From Zooshikella ganghwensis DSM 15267 (GTDB lineage: Bacteria > Pseudomonadota > Gammaproteobacteria > Pseudomonadales > Zooshikellaceae), in assembly GCF_000428585.1 (NCBI RefSeq), contig NZ_AUAF01000019.1, positions 1 through 59,996 on the forward strand: a stretch of DNA of 59,996 nt. The letters are read 5' to 3'. The notes under the pieces were generated by a model. The model had not been told where the DNA came from, did no database searches, and saw only the letters and a program-made list of their open reading frames with translations. Positions 1 through 9,118 of this stretch are shown here, piece after piece; position 1 is the first letter of the stretch; every line of letters begins with the position of its first letter. The position numbers and the translations under genes were made by a program.

Positions 1-11
1 CAGCGTACTAA

Positions 12-292
12 ACAGACAGAGAACTGAGTAAGAAGACATTAGCGGTATGGCTTGTACGTTATTTACTGCAGCACACGATTGCAGAGGGGGTACACTTAAT
101 TTACCCAAATAGACGTGCATAATACATCTTTGGTTGTATTATATGCTACCCCCTAGGAATCCATATAGAGCCAAAAAGTTTATGAACAGTTAGCGCCTGA
201 TGTCTGTGTACCTTATGCAACCCGTAGGTCGCTCGGCGAAATCTCAAGAGACCTCCCAGCAGGTTATCTTGACAGGGTTAAGCAGTTTAACG
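12..292 (+). other. Possible coding relics in the left-edge spacer
   Basis: No intact gene is seen in the first 440 bases. Two short stop-bounded stretches read like protein, one at about 12-140 (ends IYPNRRA then stop) and one at about 170-292 (contains APDVCVPYATRRSLGEIS, ends VKQFNE then stop). Neither has a convincing start or ribosome binding site and I recognise no family. They could be two ends of a decayed gene, or chance. Confidence 0.2.
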
Positions 293-447
293 AATAGACA
301 ATATTATATGTCATTAATTAGATGCTATATCCATAACAAAGGGTATATGTATCTAATTAATGTCACTTCGATTCACTATACATTAATCAATCCTTAGTTT
401 TTCTTCAAAGTGTATTCAATAACATATATTATTTCATAGCATACCCA

Positions 448-621
448 CTCGGCTTTGGCCATTATTGAATACACATGACGGCTAAAAATAAGCTATTAGA
501 AACAACGGGTTAGAATTAATTCATATCATGGTTTTCATTAGACATGAGTTAATTCAGGTTATAACCACTAACAGTATTGCTTTACCTGCAATGCCTTAGC
601 TTCTAAATGGCCAAAGTCGAG
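448..621 (+). mobile_element. 174-bp MITE, repeat family A, copy 1
   Basis: The element starts CTCGGCTTTGGCCATT and ends AATGGCCAAAGTCGAG, inverted ends of 16 bases with one mismatch. It is flanked by a 5-base direct repeat ACCCA (443-447 and 622-626). The centre holds an imperfect hairpin (GAATTAATTCAT pairing with ATGAGTTAATTC). It has no coding capacity. By eye the sequence is the same as the copies at 4406-4579 and 19324-19497. It lies just upstream of the membrane protein gene at 653. Confidence 0.9.
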
Positions 622-652
622 ACCCACTAATGCTGTTATACTACAGGTGCTT

Positions 653-1081
653 ATGAGCTATGAAGTTTTAGATACTATTGCAGACTTATATATCCCTCTT
701 TTGGCTTGTATACTCTTTTGCACTCTTATTCTTTCAGTAAACAAACATAGCAAAGAGGTAAAAGTACTTAAAAAAGTTGTTTTTTACTTCATAGCTCTAA
801 CTATTACTTCCTATGGAGTCATGTTCTTAGATAATACTTTTAAAATATGGCCCCATCTCATGCTCGACTACAGTACCCATACCGCCGTATCATTCACCTT
901 AGTTTTATCTTTATATCAACTATTTCCTCAACGCTGGCTACTCTTATTGTTAAGTTTCATCTTATATTTGGCACTAATGGTGTATCAACAGTATCATAGT
1001 ATTGCAGATATACTCACAACACTGCTTCCTATTGGACTGTTAGCCGCTATTTTTCATAAGTCAATTTTCACAAAGACATAA
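653..1081 (+). CDS. Small integral membrane protein, PAP2-like pattern
   Basis: About 142 residues with four to five predicted membrane segments. The pair THTAVSF and, 45 residues later, YHSIADILTT resembles the (S/T)H and HxxxD signatures of the PAP2 lipid phosphatase fold, which would make it a reduced PAP2-type membrane protein. The upstream Arg/Lys motif of active enzymes is not evident, so activity is uncertain. An in-frame GTG lies at 647; the ATG at 653 is preferred because AGG sits 5 bases upstream. It stands alone, with a family A repeat ending about 30 bases upstream. Confidence 0.5.
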   Translation: MSYEVLDTIADLYIPLLACILFCTLILSVNKHSKEVKVLKKVVFYFIALTITSYGVMFLDNTFKIWPHLMLDYSTHTAVSFTLVLSLYQLFPQRWLLLLLSFILYLALMVYQQYHSIADILTTLLPIGLLAAIFHKSIFTKT

Positions 1082-1589
1082 TTAACTCACACGTAATAAT
1101 ATACACTATGCAGAGTATTTACGCGGTTATGCCCCTTGCCTTGCCTTCCCCCCCCCCCGACAAATCACTGTATATCTTGTTTTTTATATACACTTCAATA
1201 TCTGTATACAATCATAATTTCTATCAACATATGCATCATCACTTCCAATAGACCATAACCTTCGATTAACGACACTCGCTTTGCTTTAAAAAGCACAACC
1301 TGTATATATTTTGTACACAGAAGAATTACACTGACTTAAGTCAACGTATTCAGCTCGCAAATTTCCCTCATTGATATACCATATTTAGTAGTTAGTCATA
1401 CCAAAGTTACAACATCTTGTAGTACATCAAAACGCCGCTACCGACTAGGGTAGTAGCGATGTTTGTGTTAAGTACGCTAGAGAGTGTTCAGTTTCTGTAC
1501 TGAAGAGCAAACTTACTGGTTAAAAAACACCCAATTAAGCAGCTTGTTAAATTAAACACCGTTATTGAAAAAAGTTGTGAGGAAAGCAA
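1082..1589. other. Gene-free spacer upstream of nrdD, with an 11-C tract
   Basis: No gene is seen here. The stretch holds a run of 11 cytosines at 1148-1158 in otherwise AT-rich DNA. A small inverted repeat, CGCTAC...GTAGCG, lies at about 1436-1458. I could not find a clear NrdR or FNR box in front of nrdD by eye. Confidence 0.5.
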
Positions 1590-3710
1590 GTGAAGCCCAT
1601 TGTTATCAAGCGTGATGGCTGTCGTGTACCATTTGATTGTCAGCGCATTAAAGAGGCAATCTTACGTGCTTGTGTTGCAGTAAACTGTAAAGATGATGCT
1701 TATGCTGAGTGGGTTGCCAAAAATGTTAGCCAACAACTGAACACGCTTGATGAAGTTGATATTCAAGATATTCAAAATGCAGTTGAAAACCAACTTATGC
1801 AAGGTCCTTATAAAGGCTTAGCTCGTGCATACATTGAATATCGTCATGATCGCGATATGATGCGTGAACGTACTAGCCGGCTCAATATAGAAATTCGAGG
1901 ACTCATTGAGCAAACCAATGCTGCTATTCTCAATGAGAATGCAAATAAAGACAGTAAAGTTATTCCCACCCAACGAGACTTACTGGCGGGTATAGTTGCC
2001 AAACACTACGCTTTACAACATATGTTACCTAAACCCATCGCTCAGGCTCATACTGACGGTGATATTCACTATCATGATCTTGACTACGCACCATTCTTTC
2101 CCATGTTCAACTGTATGCTTATCGACTTGAAAGGTATGCTGACGCATGGTTTTAAAATGGGCAATGCAGAAATTGAAACACCCAAATCGATTTCCACAGC
2201 AACAGCGGTAACAGCGCAAATTATCGCTCAGGTAGCCAGCCACATATACGGTGGAACCACTATTAACCGTATTGATGAGATCCTTGCACCTTATGTCAAA
2301 GCCAGCTATATCAAACATCGGGAAGTGGCATTGGAGTGGGATATCAAAGATCCTGATGCTTTTGCGAAAGCTCGCACCGAAAAAGAGTGCTTTGATGCCT
2401 TTCAGTCGCTGGAGTATGAAGTCAATACCCTCCATACCGCGAACGGACAAACACCCTTTGTAACCTTTGGTTTTGGACTGGGAACTTCATGGGAAGCTCG
2501 ACTTATTCAGCAGTCTATTCTCAAAAATCGAATTGCCGGACTTGGTAAAAATAAAAAAACGGCGGTGTTCCCCAAACTTGTTTTTGCTATTAAAACAGGC
2601 GTCAATCAACAAAACGGCGATCCAAACTACGATATAAAACAACTGGCTCTAGAGTGTGCCGCGAAACGAATGTACCCGGATATACTTAACTATGAACAAG
2701 TTGAACAGGTTACAGGGTCATTCAAAACGCCTATGGGTTGCCGCAGCTTTTTAAGTGCTTATGCTGAAAATGGTGAATTAATCCATGATGGACGGAATAA
2801 TTTAGGTGTCGTTAGCCTAAATTTGCCACGCATTGCTCTTCAAGCAAAAGGCAACGAAGCAACATTTTTCAAACTACTAGAACAAAGACTGCGCTTAGCG
2901 CGTAAGGCACTGGATACTCGTATTGCACGCCTGGAAAATGTCAAAGCCCGAATTGCCCCCATACTCTATATGGAAGGTGCTTGTGGTGTCCGCTTGAAAG
3001 CAGACGACAGTATTGCAGATATTTTCAAAAATGGTCGCGCTTCAATCTCATTGGGCTATATAGGTTTACATGAAACCGTCAATGCACTTTATGGCACCGA
3101 TCAGCATGTATTCGACAACAAGACTTTACAGGACAAAGCAATAGCTATCATACAACGACTGCGTAATGCTGTTGATACCTGGAAAGCCGAGACAGGATAC
3201 GGCTTCAGTCTCTACAGTACGCCAAGTGAAAACCTGTGCCACCGTTTTTGTAAGCTCGATACAATGACATTTGGTGTGGTTGCTGGTGTCACTGATAAAG
3301 GCTACTACACCAATAGCTTCCACCTAGATGTAGAGAAAAAGGTCAATCCTTATGACAAGATTGACTTTGAAATGGCATATCCAGCCATCGCCAACGGGGG
3401 ATTCATTTGCTATGGAGAATTTCCCAATATGCAACGCAATGTAGAAGCTCTGGAAGGTGTCTGGGACTACAGCTATAGCCGTGTTCCTTACTATGGCACT
3501 AATACGCCAATTGATGAATGCTACAGCTGTGGTTTTATGGGCGAGTTTTCTTGTACAAGTAAAGGCTTTGTATGTCCTCAATGTGGTAATCGTGATCCAG
3601 AAAAAGTATCTGTCATTCGTCGAGTTTGTGGTTATTTAGGCAGCCCTGATGCACGCCCTTTTAATGATGGCAAACAAGAAGAAGTTAAACGCCGTGTTAA
3701 ACATTTATAA
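1590..3710 (+). CDS. nrdD: Anaerobic (class III) ribonucleoside-triphosphate reductase
   Basis: It reduces ribonucleoside triphosphates to deoxy forms in the absence of oxygen, using a glycyl radical installed by NrdG. The 706-residue length is normal for the family. An ATP-cone occupies about residues 3-90. Near the C-terminus, CYSC and CPQC form the zinc-binding Cys4 site. The glycyl radical loop RVCGYLG follows, with the radical glycine at about residue 681. The start is GTG with GAGG about 10 bases upstream. nrdG follows after 21 bases, so the two are probably one transcript. Confidence 0.97.
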   Translation: MKPIVIKRDGCRVPFDCQRIKEAILRACVAVNCKDDAYAEWVAKNVSQQLNTLDEVDIQDIQNAVENQLMQGPYKGLARAYIEYRHDRDMMRERTSRLNIEIRGLIEQTNAAILNENANKDSKVIPTQRDLLAGIVAKHYALQHMLPKPIAQAHTDGDIHYHDLDYAPFFPMFNCMLIDLKGMLTHGFKMGNAEIETPKSISTATAVTAQIIAQVASHIYGGTTINRIDEILAPYVKASYIKHREVALEWDIKDPDAFAKARTEKECFDAFQSLEYEVNTLHTANGQTPFVTFGFGLGTSWEARLIQQSILKNRIAGLGKNKKTAVFPKLVFAIKTGVNQQNGDPNYDIKQLALECAAKRMYPDILNYEQVEQVTGSFKTPMGCRSFLSAYAENGELIHDGRNNLGVVSLNLPRIALQAKGNEATFFKLLEQRLRLARKALDTRIARLENVKARIAPILYMEGACGVRLKADDSIADIFKNGRASISLGYIGLHETVNALYGTDQHVFDNKTLQDKAIAIIQRLRNAVDTWKAETGYGFSLYSTPSENLCHRFCKLDTMTFGVVAGVTDKGYYTNSFHLDVEKKVNPYDKIDFEMAYPAIANGGFICYGEFPNMQRNVEALEGVWDYSYSRVPYYGTNTPIDECYSCGFMGEFSCTSKGFVCPQCGNRDPEKVSVIRRVCGYLGSPDARPFNDGKQEEVKRRVKHL

Positions 3711-3731
3711 GTAGCAGCGCTTTCCATTGCC

Positions 3732-4232
3732 ATGAATTACCATAAATACTTTTCTGTAGATGTTGTCAACGGGCCTGGTACCCGTTGCACACTATTTGTG
3801 TCAGGTTGTGAACATCGCTGTGAAGGCTGTTACAACAAGGCAACCTGGCATCCAAACTCAGGAGATAAGTTTACTGAAGCACTACAGACTCAAATTATTA
3901 AAGATCTAAAAGACACTCGTATCAAACGACGCGGCCTCTCCTTATCAGGAGGCGATCCACTCTACCCCTCTAACCTTAAAACAATCCTTCATCTGGTTAA
4001 GACCGTTAAACAGGAATGTCCAGATAAAGATATTTGGCTATGGACAGGCTATACACTTGAAAATTTTAGTGAGCAACAGCAACAAATTCTTCCTTTTATC
4101 GACGTACTTATTGATGGCAAATTTGAAATAGAACATGCTAACCCTACGCTGACATGGCGTGGTAGCGCTAATCAAATGATTTACCAAATCGATAAACATG
4201 GAAATAGTCAAAAATTAATACTGGACCATTAG
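3732..4232 (+). CDS. nrdG: Anaerobic ribonucleotide reductase activating protein
   Basis: A radical SAM enzyme of 166 residues that generates the glycyl radical on NrdD. The [4Fe-4S] ligands are C26, C30 and C33 in SGCEHRCEGCYN, the CxxxCxxC motif. The SAM-binding SLSGGDPL follows. Length is slightly above the usual 154-160. It directly follows nrdD. No strong terminator is seen after it; the next 170 bases lead into a family A repeat. Confidence 0.97.
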   Translation: MNYHKYFSVDVVNGPGTRCTLFVSGCEHRCEGCYNKATWHPNSGDKFTEALQTQIIKDLKDTRIKRRGLSLSGGDPLYPSNLKTILHLVKTVKQECPDKDIWLWTGYTLENFSEQQQQILPFIDVLIDGKFEIEHANPTLTWRGSANQMIYQIDKHGNSQKLILDH

Positions 4233-4405
4233 CTACTGAGTAAAGGTTTCTGCTTTTAATTCTAACGTTGTAAAAAACAGTTATTAAACAACCTTCGCCC
4301 AAATTCCGCATAACGTTAATCGAACACGCCTCAAGCCCATCAAAAACCATTTTTTATTCGTAGTCACCTTATTTATTAAACAACCTTCATTAAAGTTCAC
4401 CTTAT

Positions 4406-4579
4406 CTCGGCTTTGGCCATTATTGAATACACATGACGGCTAAAAATAAGCTATTAGAAACAACGGGTTAGAATTAATTCATATCATGGTTTTCATTAGA
4501 CATGAGTTAATTCAGGTTATAACCACTAACAGTATTGCTTTACCTGCAATGCCTTAGCTTCTAAATGGCCAAAGTCGAG
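4406..4579 (+). mobile_element. 174-bp MITE, repeat family A, copy 2
   Basis: Same orientation and apparently the same sequence as copy 1. It is flanked by the 5-base direct repeat CTTAT (4401-4405 and 4580-4584). It separates nrdG from the FimV-like gene and probably lies in the 5' region of the latter. Confidence 0.9.
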
Positions 4580-4739
4580 CTTATATAAAACCGCTTTAAT
4601 TTATTGATTACTCATTTTATCACTATAAATATATTTACAATTTTTAATCAAGAGGCTTATTTATGTGACTTATTAGCTATAATAAAGTTGTTATAGCTAA
4701 AATCAAAATAACTGGCTTGTTTATAAAGAGAAATATACT

Positions 4740-5897
4740 ATGAGGTTCCCACAAGCATTAATTATTACTTCTTTCGGTTTTGTTCTTTCAGGCTCTGTAC
4801 TCGCGCTTGGATTGGGAAAGTTAGAGGTTAAATCTTCTTATGGTGAACCATTAAATGCTCAACTGGAGCTCATAGAAATAGGTGATTTAACAGAAAATGA
4901 AATAATCGCTAAATTTGCAAGCTCTGATGACATGAACAAGCTAGGTTCAAATCAACAGATTTTTTATACTCGTTATAATTTTGATGTAACGATTAACCCA
5001 GATCAAACTGGATTTATTAAAATAACAACAGATAGACCCATTAAAGAACCCTCTATTGATTTATTTGTTTCTCTCATTTGGCCTAGTGGTAAAATGGTTA
5101 GAAAGTACGAGGTAACAACAGAACTACCCGCCTTTGTACATAAATATCAGAGACGTTACGACACTTTAGTTGCTAAACAAACACAACCACCTATTACACA
5201 GCCTCTACCTCAGAAGATACGTCATGTCAACCCTCCCAGTTACCAACCTTCAAGCCCTGATCACTATTATGTGAGCGAGAATGATACACTTATGGAAATA
5301 GCGGCACAAATGAGGCCTTCTACAGCAGTCTCTCTTCAACAAACCATGGTAGCCATATATAAACAAAACCCTCATGCATTCATTAATAATAATTTAAATC
5401 TATTAAGGAAAAATGTTGACATAAAAATCCCAAGCACAAATGAAATTTCTAATATACCTTACGCAGAGGCCATTACCCAAATTAGTAAACATCATAACCA
5501 GTGGCAAAACTTTCAAGGGACTGGCACTGAAGTCGCGTCCACTGACAGCCCACCCACCACAACAAAAAGCAACTATATCAAACCTAAAAGTATTAAGCCT
5601 AAAAACAAAGAAACAGATAAAGCCAGGTTAAAAATAGTTACTCAGGAATCTAAAGTGTCATCTCAACAGGAGTCTGCTAAAAAAACTACTGCAATGTCTA
5701 CTGTAGAATTTAACAAATTACAAAATCAACTTACTTCTGATAGAAGTGAGCTAGCAGCAATTAGTGAAAATAACAAAAAGTCATTTGCTAAACTTAAAGA
5801 CCTTGAGCGCAGAATTCAGTCTTTGAAACGAAGAATAAAAGATAAGGATAATAGAATCTCTCAAATACAAAGTGAGCTAGATGAATCAAACCAATAA
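4740..5897 (+). CDS. Short FimV/HubP-like LysM protein
   Basis: 385 residues. A signal or anchor segment (residues 1-23) is followed by the FimV N-terminal domain at about 24-135, starting LGKLEVKSSYGEPLNAQLEL. A LysM-like peptidoglycan-binding segment is at about 178-240 (HYYVSENDTLMEIA). A Lys/Ser-rich linker comes next and a coiled coil at about 325-385. FimV/HubP proteins organise polar type IV pilus, chemotaxis and flagellar components. They are usually much longer, with an acidic central part and a C-terminal TPR-like domain; both are absent here and the protein stops after the coiled coil. It is a short paralogue or a truncation. Confidence 0.75.
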   Translation: MRFPQALIITSFGFVLSGSVLALGLGKLEVKSSYGEPLNAQLELIEIGDLTENEIIAKFASSDDMNKLGSNQQIFYTRYNFDVTINPDQTGFIKITTDRPIKEPSIDLFVSLIWPSGKMVRKYEVTTELPAFVHKYQRRYDTLVAKQTQPPITQPLPQKIRHVNPPSYQPSSPDHYYVSENDTLMEIAAQMRPSTAVSLQQTMVAIYKQNPHAFINNNLNLLRKNVDIKIPSTNEISNIPYAEAITQISKHHNQWQNFQGTGTEVASTDSPPTTTKSNYIKPKSIKPKNKETDKARLKIVTQESKVSSQQESAKKTTAMSTVEFNKLQNQLTSDRSELAAISENNKKSFAKLKDLERRIQSLKRRIKDKDNRISQIQSELDESNQ

Positions 5898-5934
5898 CCT
5901 GGGCTAAAAAACTGGTACTATGATATACAAAAAA

Positions 5935-5955
5935 GAAGGGTATAAACTACCCTTC
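5935..5955. terminator. Hairpin after the FimV-like gene
   Basis: GAAGGGTA, loop TAAAC, TACCCTTC. The A-run before it (AAAAAA) reads as a T-run on the minus strand, so it best terminates leftward transcripts, such as readthrough from the genes at 6544-7575. It may be bidirectional. Its arm equals the GAAGGGTATA end of repeat family B. Confidence 0.5.
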
Positions 5956-6102
5956 ATAAGCCTGAAGTATATTATTCACCAAACCATGCAGTATTAATAA
6001 GCTAGATACCTCAAAAAATATGATGCAACTCCAGCACATTTAAGTTTTTGTGCTAAACTCCTTATGTGTAGATTTTTACCTTTAATAACAAGGTGAAAAA
6101 CA

Positions 6103-6393
6103 ATGGACCTGTACTACATCTTTACATTTATATGTCTCTTATTACTTACAACGCTAATTGCCATACCTCTTTTCCCTAAAGAGATCTTAATTTTTCACTT
6201 TCTACATAGCAATTGCAGGAAGAAAGTTGAATTGCTAGTAATAGCAAAACAGCTTACAGAAAAACTTGCAACCATAAAAGACAAATCATCCCAAAAATTA
6301 AAGCTAACGAGCTGCATCAAACCTGTGATATATGGAATAATATTACAAACCACAATATTTTCACATAATAATTATGAAGCACGAGATAGTTAA
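6103..6393 (+). CDS. Small membrane protein of unknown function (first of an overlapping pair)
   Basis: 96 residues. One strong hydrophobic segment lies at about 5-25, then a basic, helical region (about 38-68). The start is ATG with AAGGTG about 8 bases upstream. I recognise no family. The end overlaps the start of the next small ORF by 20 bases in another frame, which suggests translational coupling. Confidence 0.5.
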   Translation: MDLYYIFTFICLLLLTTLIAIPLFPKEILIFHFLHSNCRKKVELLVIAKQLTEKLATIKDKSSQKLKLTSCIKPVIYGIILQTTIFSHNNYEARDS

Positions 6394-6547
6394 TTTAACC
6401 TTGCTCGCTATATTCATAGTATACAGTGGTCACATTATTTATAACCTATCATATTTATTACAAACAGTTGTTTTTTTAAAGCGCCAGCAAAGCACACTAA
6501 ACTTTCTTGAACAGCTTAAAAAGAAAGAAAACTCAGGAAAGGACTAA
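6374..6547 (+). CDS. 57-residue single-span membrane protein (second of an overlapping pair)
   Basis: It starts MKHEIVNLTLLAIFIVYSGH and ends KKKENSGKD. A hydrophobic N-terminal helix is followed by a charged tail. It begins inside the 3' end of the previous gene, 20 bases before that gene's stop, with no separate strong ribosome binding site, so coupled translation is likely. It ends 3 bases past the stop of the convergent gene at 6544-6795. Family unknown. Two overlapping tiny membrane proteins recall phage spanin or small regulator pairs, but no lipobox is present, so I do not assign that role. Confidence 0.45.
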   Translation: MKHEIVNLTLLAIFIVYSGHIIYNLSYLLQTVVFLKRQQSTLNFLEQLKKKENSGKD

Positions 6548-6795
6548 CGTTTTGAGTTAATCGATGCTGTCGCAATAAGACAAATTACAATACCCACAAA
6601 GATCAAAAACAAAGTACTTTTTAAGCCAATCCAAATAGCAAGTGTCAACTCACTCGCAGCAAAGTTATAAAGAATACCTATTAGTATACCTAGTGGTATA
6701 GCAAAAACTAGAAGTGAAATCCCAATAATCAGCATCCAAGCTAGAATGCTATTTTTCCTAAGTCTACTGTATATTCCCTTATCATAGCCACTCAT
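6544..6795 (-). CDS. Small two-span membrane protein, unknown
   Basis: 83 residues with a short basic N-terminus and two hydrophobic segments at about 17-45 and 52-76. I do not recognise the family. It lies 37 bases downstream of the PilZ gene on the same strand, so the two probably share a transcript and this gene may act with it in surface or motility control. Confidence 0.5.
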   Translation of the reverse strand: MSGYDKGIYSRLRKNSILAWMLIIGISLLVFAIPLGILIGILYNFAASELTLAIWIGLKSTLFLIFVGIVICLIATASINSKR

Positions 6796-6831
6796 TCAGA
6801 TGTCCTTAATATATAAGCCTAAATCATATCT

Positions 6832-7575
6832 TTAATTATTATTTAATTCCCTCCTGCGCTGTTCTCTTTGTATTTTAAAAATGAATTGATCTAATTTCTT
6901 TTGTACTTTAGATGACAGCTCTATTAATCTACCACCTACTAATGTATAAGTAATAGGCTTTCGATAACACTTCGCATGACTCACGAGAATACGGCACTTA
7001 ATACTTGTTCCATCTGGCAATGTAAACATACAATTGTTTACGATAACATCCTGGCGTATTCCTTCAGGAATGGGACCCGCAAACTTTATTTGTACTCCTT
7101 TTGTTGATAAATCCAGTATTCTCCCATTCACAACCTTAGTACCAAATCCGCTTAATACTACTTTTAAGTACTCAGACTGTGAAATACTTACTCTGTAGTC
7201 TGAGCGTCTTTGTGAGTGCTGTAATGTCTCTGGTAACTCAAGCTTTAAAGCTGGCATATCTTCAAATGACTCGATAGACATTAATGTTGTAACAAAGTGA
7301 GTTTTATGACCTCGCTCAGAACAATCCACTCTCACTTTACAGCCATCATTAATAAAGCCCTCAGGAACAGGAGGATATAAATCATCAATCAATAAAAACT
7401 CCTCCTGAGGATCTACCATCAATATCATACTTCTAAATATATGATCATCATCATTAATTTGAATATTGATAAAGCTATGATCTCGGCATAACTTACTCAG
7501 AACATGAAAAGAAACCGAGTCCTTCTCTTTCTCTGCTGACTGTTTAAACCACCTCAACATACTAAACATGAACAC
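6832..7575 (-). CDS. PilZ-domain c-di-GMP-binding protein, YcgR-like
   Basis: 247 residues. The N-terminal part (about 20-112) matches the YcgR flagellar-brake-type domain. The C-terminal PilZ domain shows the c-di-GMP-binding signatures QRRSDYRV (RxxxR) and DLSTKG (DxSxxG). YcgR proteins slow flagellar motors or act on envelope targets when c-di-GMP is high. No flagellar genes are nearby, but a REC-GGDEF gene lies about 590 bases away, divergently oriented, so a local c-di-GMP circuit is plausible. AAGG sits 9-12 bases before the ATG at 7575. Confidence 0.85.
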   Translation of the reverse strand: MFMFSMLRWFKQSAEKEKDSVSFHVLSKLCRDHSFINIQINDDDHIFRSMILMVDPQEEFLLIDDLYPPVPEGFINDGCKVRVDCSERGHKTHFVTTLMSIESFEDMPALKLELPETLQHSQRRSDYRVSISQSEYLKVVLSGFGTKVVNGRILDLSTKGVQIKFAGPIPEGIRQDVIVNNCMFTLPDGTSIKCRILVSHAKCYRKPITYTLVGGRLIELSSKVQKKLDQFIFKIQREQRRRELNNN

Positions 7576-8161
7576 TACCTTTGAACATCAAGGTTTTTTG
7601 TTATGAATCTCAAATGATTTATTTACCAATGAAGCACATGGAGTTTAATTAATATGTGACTGCGATGGCTTCATTAGTTGACTGCCCAACTAGCACCTTT
7701 AAAGCAACTATACCCTTCACGAATGATTTCTAGGTTTTGTTATCTTCTCTCCTCCCCCCAATCACCTATTAATATAGGCTCATGGGGCTTCGTCACTCGA
7801 TGGCCGCACCTAAAAACCATTCGTATTGGGTGGTTGCTATCGCTCGTCTTGACTGACCAGACCAGTACTGCTGTGAGCCCTCAATTTTTGGTATAGCACT
7901 ACTATTTAACAATATTGCAATATAATGTTTATTCAACTTATCTCACTGGCTATGACTTAAAAACATTAACGTTATATAACTCAGGTTAGACTAAACAGTT
8001 TCCGCATAAAAATTTAAATAATTTTATTGTGTTATATAAATAAAATGCTTATCACAAAAAGAAATATATGTTTCATTTTATTTTTTTACTTAGCATCATT
8101 CATAAACGTATATAATTATAAGACATACTTTGTCATAAGATTAACGAATCAAGGTTAACAC
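7576..8161. other. Spacer with a family B repeat and the REC-GGDEF promoter region
   Basis: Gene-free. It contains the family B copy at 7709-7833 and related sequence on both sides (about 7660-7705 and up to TTTTTGGTATA at about 7894). A very AT-rich stretch (7900-8150) then precedes the REC-GGDEF gene. An apparent ORF across 7678-7896 is repeat sequence. Confidence 0.6.
7709..7833 (+). repeat. Repeat family B, copy 1
   Basis: It starts TATACCCTTCACGAATGATT and runs to CATTCGTATTGGGTGG, where other copies have GGGTATA. The interior (ACCTATTAATATAGGCTCATGG, given here in part) matches the copies at 35689-35848 and 52109-52234 in inverse orientation. The ends form an imperfect inverted repeat. 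Confidence 0.75.
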
Positions 8162-9118
8162 TTGAATATACTTATTGCTGATGATACGCCTTCAATAAGG
8201 ATTTTTCTGCAAAAAGTTGTTCGTGATACAGGACATACAGTTCATGCTGTATGTGATGGTCATGAAGCACTGTCTTATATGAAGAACCATGATATTGATA
8301 TGATTTTCATGGATATTCAAATGCCAGACCTCAACGGTATTGAAACGGCTAAAATCATTCGAGAACAACAATCAGAGTGGATGCCTATTATTTTTATCAG
8401 TGCAACAGAAAATGACAGAGAGTTTGCAGAAGCGTTGAGTGCCGGTGGTGATGGTATTTTAACAAAACCATTAAAACCAATTTTAGTTCATGCACAAATA
8501 CGCGCTATGCAAAGAATTGTAGATATACAACGTAAACTTCATATGATGAATAGTCAGTTACAAAGCTTAAGCAAAACTGATGTATTAACAGGGATTGCTA
8601 ACCGTAGTGGATTCTATGAAGTTTCTGAAAGAGAGCTAAAACGATGCCGAAGAGAGCATAAGGCTTTGAGCATCTTGATGATTGATGTTGACTTCTTTAA
8701 GCAATACAACGACAACTACGGCCATTTGGAAGGCGATCACTGTCTTGTAACAATTGCGCAAGCATTGAAGAACACGCTTAAACGTCCATTGGATTATATA
8801 TGCCGATTTGGCGGAGAAGAGTTTGTAGTGTTATTACCGATGACCGACCTGGAAGGTGCACGTCAGATCGCCCAACAGCTTAGACAAGCTGTTCAAAGCC
8901 TAGAAATCCCACACAAAGCAAGTACTGTTAGTCCTTTTGTATCAATCAGCATTGGGGCTGCGTCAAACCAAGACCATATCAATACCTTCACCATAAATGA
9001 CTTATTAACTAAAGCCGATGCGGCACTCTATACAGCTAAAGAACGGGGAAGAAATCAGATTGTGGCCATATCACCAAATAAGTACGGTCAATTTCCTACA
9101 AGTTCAGTCCAAATCTAG
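8162..9118 (+). CDS. Response regulator with GGDEF diguanylate cyclase output
   Basis: 318 residues. The REC domain (1-120) has acidic pocket D7/D8, phospho-acceptor D51 and K102. The GGDEF domain spans about 137-305. It has an intact GGEEF at 217-221 and the inhibitory site RPLD at 208-211, so it should make c-di-GMP under phosphorylation control and product feedback. The start is TTG at 8162 with AAGG about 8 bases upstream. It is monocistronic and no cognate kinase is adjacent. Confidence 0.92.
   Translation: MNILIADDTPSIRIFLQKVVRDTGHTVHAVCDGHEALSYMKNHDIDMIFMDIQMPDLNGIETAKIIREQQSEWMPIIFISATENDREFAEALSAGGDGILTKPLKPILVHAQIRAMQRIVDIQRKLHMMNSQLQSLSKTDVLTGIANRSGFYEVSERELKRCRREHKALSILMIDVDFFKQYNDNYGHLEGDHCLVTIAQALKNTLKRPLDYICRFGGEEFVVLLPMTDLEGARQIAQQLRQAVQSLEIPHKASTVSPFVSISIGAASNQDHINTFTINDLLTKADAALYTAKERGRNQIVAISPNKYGQFPTSSVQI

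Noticed and set aside
1290..1312. LexA-like palindrome (CTGTATATATTTTGTACA)
   Set aside because: Half-site spacing does not fit the LexA box, and no SOS gene follows.
6103..6547. Spanin (Rz/Rz1) pair
   Set aside because: The overlap is suggestive, but the second protein has no lipobox and there are no phage genes around.
7678..7896. 72-codon ORF on the plus strand
   Set aside because: It lies across family B repeat sequence, has no ribosome binding site and its codons follow the repeat, so it is not a gene.
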